From Oscillospiraceae bacterium (GTDB lineage: Bacteria > Bacillota > Clostridia > Oscillospirales > Oscillospiraceae), in contig JAJBVW010000122.1 in the NCBI GenBank assembly GCA_020866945.1, positions 1-32,124 on the forward strand: a DNA stretch of 32,124 bases, read 5' to 3'. Shown here in pieces: positions 21,511 to 29,246 of this stretch (positions within the stretch are counted from its first letter, which is position 1; each line of letters begins with the position of its first letter). The notes below the pieces were generated by a model. That model did no database searches. It worked only from the letters and a program-made list of their open reading frames with translations, and had not been told where the DNA came from. Both the position numbers and the translations under genes were made by a program.

Positions 21511-22217
21511 CGACTCATTCTCTCTTTCAATACCGCCGCCGCAAAAAGAGGCAGGCGGCTCTGTCGTTTTATTCTTCCCGGCTCCTGCATCAGGCGATAT
21601 AGCCATTCCAGGCGCAGGCGTATCCAAATATTTGGGGCGCGTCGTTTTCGCCCGGCCAGGACATCCAGACATCCGCCCAGTCCCGCCATGAGGCCCACGG
21701 GAAGCTGTCCTCTGGGCGATGCCATCCAAAGCTCCGGCCTAGGAGAACCGAGGCACACCAGCAGAAGGTCAGGCCGCGCCGCACGTATCGCTTCCAAAAT
21801 CGGTTCCTCATCCGAAAAATAGCCGTCATGTACGCCGCAGACAGCCACGCAGGGAAATTGCTCCTGTATCCGCCGGGCCGCATCCTCTGCTACGCCGGGC
21901 TTTCCGCCCAGGAGAAAAACGCGCCCCTCCATTTTTGCCAGAAGCGCCAGCAAAAAGTCATAACCGCTGACCCGCTCCGGCACGGGGCATTGCAGTACCT
22001 GGCTGGCCCAGACGATGCCGACGCCGTCGGCCAGAGTCATATCCGCGCCTGCAATGGCAGCGCGTAGCGCTTTATCTCTCCGACAGGCCCAGACAATCTC
22101 CGGGTTCGGCGTGCAGACATAGGCGCACCGCTGCCGTCCCATTTCCGCCATAGCCCAAGCTACAGCCTCCGCTGCCGTCACCCGGTCAAAATCAACGCCC
22201 AGGATGGAGGCTCTCAT
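21492..22217 (-). CDS. tagA: WecG/TagA/CpsF-family glycosyltransferase
   Basis: The 241-residue GT26 family protein transfers N-acetylmannosamine (or a related sugar) from the UDP donor to an undecaprenyl-PP-GlcNAc acceptor at the membrane, an early step in wall teichoic acid or similar glycans. Motifs are VCTPNPEIVWA, ADGVGIVWAS, VSGYDFL, FLLGGKPGVA, CLGSPRPELWM and GGCLDVLAGRKRRAP, ending with LEWLYRLMQEP. The usual PRQE tetrad reads PRPE here, a notable change at a conserved position. The start overlaps the sirtuin stop by 4 bases (ATGA). No other wall-glycan genes are in the window, so the glycan is unknown. Confidence 0.9.
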   Translation of the reverse strand: MRASILGVDFDRVTAAEAVAWAMAEMGRQRCAYVCTPNPEIVWACRRDKALRAAIAGADMTLADGVGIVWASQVLQCPVPERVSGYDFLLALLAKMEGRVFLLGGKPGVAEDAARRIQEQFPCVAVCGVHDGYFSDEEPILEAIRAARPDLLLVCLGSPRPELWMASPRGQLPVGLMAGLGGCLDVLAGRKRRAPNIWIRLRLEWLYRLMQEPGRIKRQSRLPLFAAAVLKERMSRWRAES

Positions 22218-22933
22218 ACCTGAGAAAATACCTCCCCAATATTGCCCCGGACAATCAGGTCGGCCGCGCCGTCTCTCGGCGTCTGTCCCCGGTTTACCAG
22301 CACAAGCTTATGGCCCTGGTAGTAGTTAATAAGTCCCGCCGCCGGATAAACGGCCAGACTTGTGCCGCCAATGATGAGCATATCCGCCCGTGAGATATAC
22401 ATAACGCTCCGCTGAAGGATGTCCTCATCCAGGGATTCCTCATACAGCACCACATCCGGCCTTACGACTCCGCCGCAGGAGCTACACTTCGGCACGCCCT
22501 CACAGTCGTTGATATAATCCGCCGGATAGGCCCTGCGGCATCTGGCACAATAGCAGCGGGCAGTAGAGCCATGAAGCTCCAGCACATTTTTGCTGCCTGC
22601 CGCCTGGTGCAGACCGTCGATATTCTGAGTCAGAATGGCCTTGAGCTTTCCCTCCTGCTCCAGCTCCGCCAGACGGCGGTGGGCTGCGTTGGGCTTCGCC
22701 CCATGCACCACAAGCTTTGCATGGTAGAATCGGTAAAATTCCTCCGGGTCGCGCTCAAAAAAGCTGTGGGACAGGATGGTCTCCGGCGGATAGGCCCACT
22801 GCTGGTTATACAGACCGTCCACACTGCGAAAATCCGGGATGCCGCTCTCCGTAGAGACGCCAGCTCCGCCGAAAAAGACGATATTGTCGCTCTCCGCTAT
22901 CCATTGGCGCAGTTGTTCAATCGCATCGCTCAT
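22214..22933 (-). CDS. cobB: NAD-dependent protein deacylase, sirtuin (Sir2/CobB) family
   Basis: The 239-residue product removes acyl groups from lysine using NAD. Visible motifs are FFGGAGVSTESGIPDFRS (NAD-binding), TQNIDGLHQAAG, the catalytic His in LELHGS, the zinc-binding pairs CYCARC and CSSC, VRPDVVLYEE, and GGTSLAVYPAAGL. Start choice: ATG 22933 has AAGGAG 9 bases upstream and gives a normal N-terminus. The track's ATG 22969 adds twelve residues and has only a weak site. A strong promoter at 22983-23011 drives this gene and probably tagA and tmk behind it. Confidence 0.93.
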   Translation of the reverse strand: MSDAIEQLRQWIAESDNIVFFGGAGVSTESGIPDFRSVDGLYNQQWAYPPETILSHSFFERDPEEFYRFYHAKLVVHGAKPNAAHRRLAELEQEGKLKAILTQNIDGLHQAAGSKNVLELHGSTARCYCARCRRAYPADYINDCEGVPKCSSCGGVVRPDVVLYEESLDEDILQRSVMYISRADMLIIGGTSLAVYPAAGLINYYQGHKLVLVNRGQTPRDGAADLIVRGNIGEVFSQV

Positions 22934-22982
22934 AATGGGACTCCTTCCCGCCGTTTCCTGTCCGGCCATGATAAATCACCCT

Positions 22983-23011
22983 ATTATAATATATCCAGAA
23001 AGCTTTTTCAA
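22983..23011 (-). promoter_or_regulatory. Sigma-A promoter of the sirtuin-tagA-tmk run
   Basis: On the minus strand TTGAAA (23006-23011) and TATAAT (22983-22988) are separated by exactly 17 bases. The run starts about 50 bases downstream. Confidence 0.82.
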
Positions 23012-23064
23012 TAAAAATTCCCGTTTTGTCAGTCTCTCCCAGCCGCACATGGGAGCGAAATGAC

Positions 23065-23096
23065 AAAAAAACACGGGGCAAGCCCGTGTTTTTTTC
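23065..23096 (-). terminator. Rho-independent terminator after rpsU
   Basis: A 7-bp GC-rich stem (ACACGGG / CCCGTGT) with a 5-base loop is extended by A/T runs on both sides (at least six each). It stands 20 bases after the rpsU stop and could act on both strands. Confidence 0.88.
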
Positions 23097-23116
23097 TTTT
23101 TTTGAGGTAGAACGCA

Positions 23117-23302
23117 TTAATAATAACGCTTATGTTTGTTCTTCCGTGCAGCTTCGGATTTTTTGCGACGCTTGACGCTGGGAGTCTGATAGTATTCCTT
23201 GCGGCGAAGGTCGTTCATAACGCCAGCCTTGGCACAGCTCCGTTTAAAGCGCTTGAGCGCGTTATCGAGAGATTCGTTCTCCTTCACATGGATTTCCGAC
23301 AT
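23117..23302 (-). CDS. rpsU: 30S ribosomal protein S21
   Basis: The 61-residue strongly basic product shows the S21 consensus: [20 protein letters not shown], then [13 protein letters not shown] and a Lys/Arg-rich tail ([19 protein letters not shown]). S21 sits on the 30S platform near the 3' end of 16S rRNA and helps initiation. GGAGGG lies 9 bases before the ATG. It has a private perfect consensus promoter and its own terminator, so it is a strongly expressed single-gene unit between leuS and the sirtuin run. Confidence 0.97.
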   Translation of the reverse strand: MSEIHVKENESLDNALKRFKRSCAKAGVMNDLRRKEYYQTPSVKRRKKSEAARKNKHKRYY

Positions 23303-23372
23303 TTTATTTTTCCCTCCCTCCGAATACGCCTCATTATGTGCTTAATATGTGCTCTTTTTTTGAACCTTGGAT

Positions 23373-23401
23373 ATTATAATGTTTTACCGCCGGATTGTCA
23401 A
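23373..23401 (-). promoter_or_regulatory. Perfect consensus sigma-A promoter of rpsU
   Basis: On the minus strand TTGACA (23396-23401), a 17-base spacer and TATAAT (23373-23378): a 12/12 match at ideal spacing. It begins 7 bases after the leuS stop codon. Confidence 0.93.
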
Positions 23402-23408
23402 GAAATTC

Positions 23409-25820
<2,412 letters not shown>

Positions 25821-25823
25821 CTG

Positions 25824-26177
25824 TCACGCCTCTATTTCTGCAATGTTAATTTCCTGCGCGTCGCTCCAAAGGCGCTCCAGGTTGTAAAATTCTCTGGTCT
25901 CCTTCTGGAAAATATGGACGATAAGACATCCAAAATCCAGCAGCAGCCAGTTGCTGTTTCGATAGCCCTCCCGGCGCACCGGCGGCATACCAGCCTCTGA
26001 AAGGCGTTTATCCACCTCGTCATACAGCGTGCGCACATGAGGCGTGGAGTTGGCCGTGCAAATCAGAAAATAATCCGCCAGCACTGTCAGCTCCGTTGTT
26101 TTTAAAAGACGAATGTCAGACGCCTGCTTGTCCGACAGGGCCTGCACCGCCAGTTTTGCCGCTTCAAAAGGTTCCAT
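25824..26177 (-). CDS. rsfS: Ribosome silencing factor RsfS
   Basis: The 117-residue product matches RsfS (YbeB/Iojap): AAKLAVQALSDKQASDI, then LADYFLICTANSTPHVRTL, EGYRNSNWLLLDFGCLIVHIF and REFYNLERLW. RsfS binds L14 on the 50S subunit and blocks subunit joining when nutrients are scarce. I chose ATG 26177 with GGGAG 8-9 bases upstream; the track's start at 26216 lacks a site. A TATAAT on the minus strand about 20 bases upstream hints at an extra internal promoter, but without a good -35. The gap to nadD-yqeK is 85 bases. The nadD-rsfS pairing is standard in Firmicutes. Confidence 0.94.
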   Translation of the reverse strand: MEPFEAAKLAVQALSDKQASDIRLLKTTELTVLADYFLICTANSTPHVRTLYDEVDKRLSEAGMPPVRREGYRNSNWLLLDFGCLIVHIFQKETREFYNLERLWSDAQEINIAEIEA

Positions 26178-26262
26178 TCTCTTTCTCCCGCCTGCATAAA
26201 TTATAATGGTTTCCAAATTTGCAAGGATTTGTCTGTATGCTATATAGGCAGCGTCTCCCGGT

Positions 26263-27483
26263 TCATCCGGGGATAGGCGCGTCCGCCGTCCAGGGAAATG
26301 GCTCCAACCCCCGTTCTTTCAGCCGGGCGGCATACCATGCCTGGGCATCCACTGTGTTATTGTGGGGAATCTGTCCCCTGTCGCGAACTTCCTCCAGACT
26401 CATGCGAAGGCCCAGCTCCATGGCCATATCCAAATCCTGATAGGCCGCCTGCCGCAGCTCCGCAAGGCCGGAAAAGCCGTTCCGTCCCGGTTCAATATAG
26501 TCCGCGAGATAGATAATCTGCTCCAGCGTCGTCATATCCGGGCGGCCCGTGGTATGCCAGCGGACAGCCTGGACGATATGGTCAGGGCATCCGAACAGCT
26601 CCGCCGCAAATGCGGCCCCTGTCCGGGCGTGGAGTAGCTTTTCACTGACCCGCTCCCGCTCATCTAAAATAATAGCATATTTATCACAGAGAATCAACTG
26701 CTCCGCCATAGTCAGTTTTTTTGTAATGTCATGGACAATGGCAGCCTCCGCCGCATCCTCCACATCCTGACCCCAGCGTTCCGCCAGACGGCGGGCCTCC
26801 TGCTCCGTGCCGCGCACATGAGCCACCCGCTTGGGCGCGAGATAGGCGTAGGCCCGTTCCCTCAGCCAGTCAAAATCCGGCTTTGCTCCGTATAGACGAC
26901 GGCGGATGATATATTCATAGACAACGTCGGGTAAAAGCTCCCTCCCCTGCCGCCGAGGCAGAAGCTCCCGTATATCCGTGGAAGCAGCCTCGACCGGCTC
27001 TCCCGCCAACACATATATCGTGGCTCCATATTTCTCGTGGAGAAGGCGCGCCTTTTTTTCCACCGCGCCGGAGGTGTCTGTTTCACGGGCAAACACCGCG
27101 ATGGAGGCAAGGGCCATCACCTCCTCCGGCTCATGCCACTGGTCGATGGTCAGAAGCATATCCGTTCCCACGAGAAACACCAGCTCCGCCTCCGGGTAAA
27201 GAGCCTTAAGCTGCCGAAGGGTATCGGCTGTATAGCTTTTCCCCGCCCGTTCCAACTCGATATCCAGGGTCTCCCCGCCGGGGATCTCCGCCGCCGCCAG
27301 TCTTGTCATGGCAAGCCGGTCAGAGGCAGCGGGGCTGCCCGCAGCCAGTTCCTTATGAGGAGGGATAGCCGCCGGGATAAAAAACACCCTGTCCGGCTCC
27401 AAGGCCGCGGCGGCGATATTGGCTGAGCGCACATGGCCCAGATGGGGAGGATTAAAACTGCCGCCATAAATCAAAATACGCAT
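26263..27483 (-). CDS. nadD: Fusion of nicotinate-nucleotide adenylyltransferase (NadD) and YqeK-type HD hydrolase
   Basis: The 406-residue protein is two enzymes in one chain. Residues 1-200 are NadD, which makes deamido-NAD from NaMN and ATP: GGSFNPPHLGHVR (nucleotidyltransferase HxGH), PHKELAAG, LVGTDMLLTIDQW and ASTDIRELL. Residues about 205-400 are an HD-domain protein of YqeK type, which in Bacillus and relatives hydrolyses diadenosine tetraphosphate symmetrically: RVAHVRGTEQEA, IVHDITK (HD pair), LLHARTGA, VRWHTTGRPDMT and IIYLADYIEPGR. In Bacillus these are adjacent separate genes (nadD, yqeK, rsfS), so the fusion keeps the ancestral order. No stop or frameshift separates the halves. 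Fused forms are, to my knowledge, found in other Clostridia. Confidence 0.94.
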   Translation of the reverse strand: MRILIYGGSFNPPHLGHVRSANIAAAALEPDRVFFIPAAIPPHKELAAGSPAASDRLAMTRLAAAEIPGGETLDIELERAGKSYTADTLRQLKALYPEAELVFLVGTDMLLTIDQWHEPEEVMALASIAVFARETDTSGAVEKKARLLHEKYGATIYVLAGEPVEAASTDIRELLPRRQGRELLPDVVYEYIIRRRLYGAKPDFDWLRERAYAYLAPKRVAHVRGTEQEARRLAERWGQDVEDAAEAAIVHDITKKLTMAEQLILCDKYAIILDERERVSEKLLHARTGAAFAAELFGCPDHIVQAVRWHTTGRPDMTTLEQIIYLADYIEPGRNGFSGLAELRQAAYQDLDMAMELGLRMSLEEVRDRGQIPHNNTVDAQAWYAARLKERGLEPFPWTADAPIPG

Positions 27484-27486
27484 CTT

Positions 27487-27783
27487 TTATCCCTTTGGCA
27501 AGATAATTTTAGCCCCATTATCCCGTTTTTTATACAGGACAAACACATTTCCGATAACCTGCACACCCTCGGCCTGACAAGCCTGACACAGAGCGGCCTG
27601 GGCTTCCGCCGCTGTCAGCATGGACGCCTCCTGGACACGGCCCTTGACCAGTTCACGTGCCGCCAGCGCGTCTCTGGCCTCGGCAATAACAGGCTCGGTC
27701 ACGCCGGCCTTGCCCACATAGAGGATGGCTTCCTCCTTCTGGGCCAGGGAACGAAGATAGGCCCGCTGCTTACCTGAGAGCAT
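27487..27783 (-). CDS. yhbY: CRM-domain RNA-binding protein YhbY
   Basis: The 98-residue protein is a single CRM domain: LSGKQRAYLRSLAQKEEAI, then the GxxG-type loop YVGKAGVTEPVI, LVKGRVQ, and the C-terminal QVIGNVFVLYKKR. Homologues associate with pre-50S ribosomes. The start at 27783 has an AGGAG site about 11 bases upstream. It overlaps the XTP/dITP pyrophosphatase stop by 14 bases and ends 3 bases before the nadD-yqeK start, so it is tightly packed in the operon. Confidence 0.94.
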   Translation of the reverse strand: MLSGKQRAYLRSLAQKEEAILYVGKAGVTEPVIAEARDALAARELVKGRVQEASMLTAAEAQAALCQACQAEGVQVIGNVFVLYKKRDNGAKIILPKG

Positions 27784-28366
27784 AATATTTTTCCAACTCC
27801 TCCCGAAACGCCGCCAGAGCCTTAGCTCGGTGCGAGATTGTATTTTTCAGCTCCTGGCCAAGAGCCGCAAAGGACTGCTCATAACCCTCCGGCGCAAAGA
27901 CCGGATCATAGCCGAAGCCGCCGTCCCCCTGGGGCGCTGATAATATATGGCCAGGACATTCCCCTCTGGCCCGCAAAACATCTCCGTTAGGAAATACGCA
28001 GCAGATGCAGCTGACAAATTTAGCACGGCGATTCTCCGCACCCTCCAGCTTTTGAAGAAGATATTCATATTTCTGCTGGTCCGTCCATTCCTTGCCGCCG
28101 CCAAAGCGGGCGGAATGAACGCCAGGTTCGCCGTTCAGAGCCTCCACACACAGGCCGGAATCGTCTGCCACGGCTGGGAAGCGGGTATACTGGCAGACCG
28201 TGGAAGCTTTCAGGAAAGCGTTCTCCTCAAAGGTTTCGCCGGTTTCATTGACCTCAAAGTCCACCCCGGCCACAAGCTGAGGAACCAGGCCGATGGACAG
28301 CGGTTCCAGAATTTCCTTAAACTCCCGAACCTTCCCCATGTTGTTCGTAGCAAGAATAAATGTCAC
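27770..28366 (-). CDS. rdgB: XTP/dITP pyrophosphatase (RdgB/HAM1 family)
   Basis: The 198-residue product hydrolyses deaminated purine triphosphates (XTP, dITP, ITP) to monophosphates and keeps them out of nucleic acids. Motifs are ILATNNMGKVREF at the N-terminus, ETFEENAFLKA, the metal-binding VADDSGLCVEALNGEPGVHSARF quoted in part (ADDSGL, PGVHSARF), and GGFGYDPVFAPEGYEQSFA, then the C-terminal SHRAKAL. It starts 4 bases inside the ftsY stop (ATGA overlap), so translation is coupled. Confidence 0.96.
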   Translation of the reverse strand: MTFILATNNMGKVREFKEILEPLSIGLVPQLVAGVDFEVNETGETFEENAFLKASTVCQYTRFPAVADDSGLCVEALNGEPGVHSARFGGGKEWTDQQKYEYLLQKLEGAENRRAKFVSCICCVFPNGDVLRARGECPGHILSAPQGDGGFGYDPVFAPEGYEQSFAALGQELKNTISHRAKALAAFREELEKYYALR

Positions 28367-29232
28367 TGCACCATGGCCTCCGCAAATTCTCTCGCGTCAA
28401 AGGGGCGCAGATCCTCAGCCCCCTCGCCTACGCCCACCAGCTTCACCGGCACGCCCAGACGGCTCGCAATCGAGAACACCACGCCGCCCTTCGCCGTGCC
28501 GTCCAGCTTGGTCAGTACAATGCCGGTAACGCCAGCGGCCTTGGCAAACTGCTCGGCCTGAATAAGCCCATTTTGTCCCGTTGTGGCGTCCAGCACAAGA
28601 AGTATCTCCCTGTCCGCCTCCGGCAGCTCCCGGCTCAGAACCTTGGTAATCTTGGTCAGCTCGTTCATGAGGTTCTGCTTGTTGTGAAGCCTCCCGGCGG
28701 TGTCCACAATCATGATGTCTGTGCCTCTGGCTTTGACCGCGTTGCAGCCGTCAAACACCACGGCGCCGGGGTCGCCCCCCTCGCCATGACGGACAATCTC
28801 CGCACCGGTGCGCTTGGCCCAGATGCCAAGCTGCTCCGAGGCGGCGGCCCGGAAGGTATCCGCTGCGCACAGAAGGACTTTTTTTCCGTCCTGCACATAG
28901 CGGTTCGCCAGCTTGCCAATGGTTGTGGTTTTTCCCACGCCGTTCACGCCGACCATTAAAATTACGGAGGGCTTTGTGTTCAGCGTAAGCTCTGGCGGGC
29001 CTGCCTTTTCCATCAGCTCTGTCAGGATGTCTATCAGCTTCTGGCGCACCTGCTCGCCCTTCAGACCCTTTTGCTGGCGCAGGGCTTCCACCGCCTGCTC
29101 CGCCGTCTCAACCCCGGCATCCGCCAGGATAAGCTTTTCCTCCAGCTCGTCCAGAAAATCCTCGTCCACCCCGGAAAAGGCAGAAAACAACCCAGACAGA
29201 AAGCCCTTTTTCTTGTCGCTAAATAGTGCCAT
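28363..29232 (-). CDS. ftsY: Signal recognition particle receptor FtsY
   Basis: The 289-residue SRP GTPase docks ribosome-SRP complexes at the membrane. After a very short N-terminus (MALFSDKKKGFLSGLFSAF) come the four-helix N domain and the G domain, with VGVNGVGKTTTIGKLA (P-loop), DTFRAAASEQL, DTAGRLHNKQNLMNEL, TKLDGTAKGG and GVGEGAEDLRPFD. The acidic A domain of enterobacterial FtsY is absent, as is usual in Firmicutes. It follows smc with a 14-base gap; smc-ftsY adjacency is a common Firmicutes arrangement. Confidence 0.97.
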   Translation of the reverse strand: MALFSDKKKGFLSGLFSAFSGVDEDFLDELEEKLILADAGVETAEQAVEALRQQKGLKGEQVRQKLIDILTELMEKAGPPELTLNTKPSVILMVGVNGVGKTTTIGKLANRYVQDGKKVLLCAADTFRAAASEQLGIWAKRTGAEIVRHGEGGDPGAVVFDGCNAVKARGTDIMIVDTAGRLHNKQNLMNELTKITKVLSRELPEADREILLVLDATTGQNGLIQAEQFAKAAGVTGIVLTKLDGTAKGGVVFSIASRLGVPVKLVGVGEGAEDLRPFDAREFAEAMVQ

Positions 29233-29246
29233 ATGATTACTCCTTT

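Noticed and set aside
26180-26262. Separate sigma-A promoter for rsfS-leuS
   Set aside because: A TATAAT is present on the minus strand, but no acceptable -35 lies at 16-18 bases (TTGCAA is only 13 away), so I kept it as a remark only.
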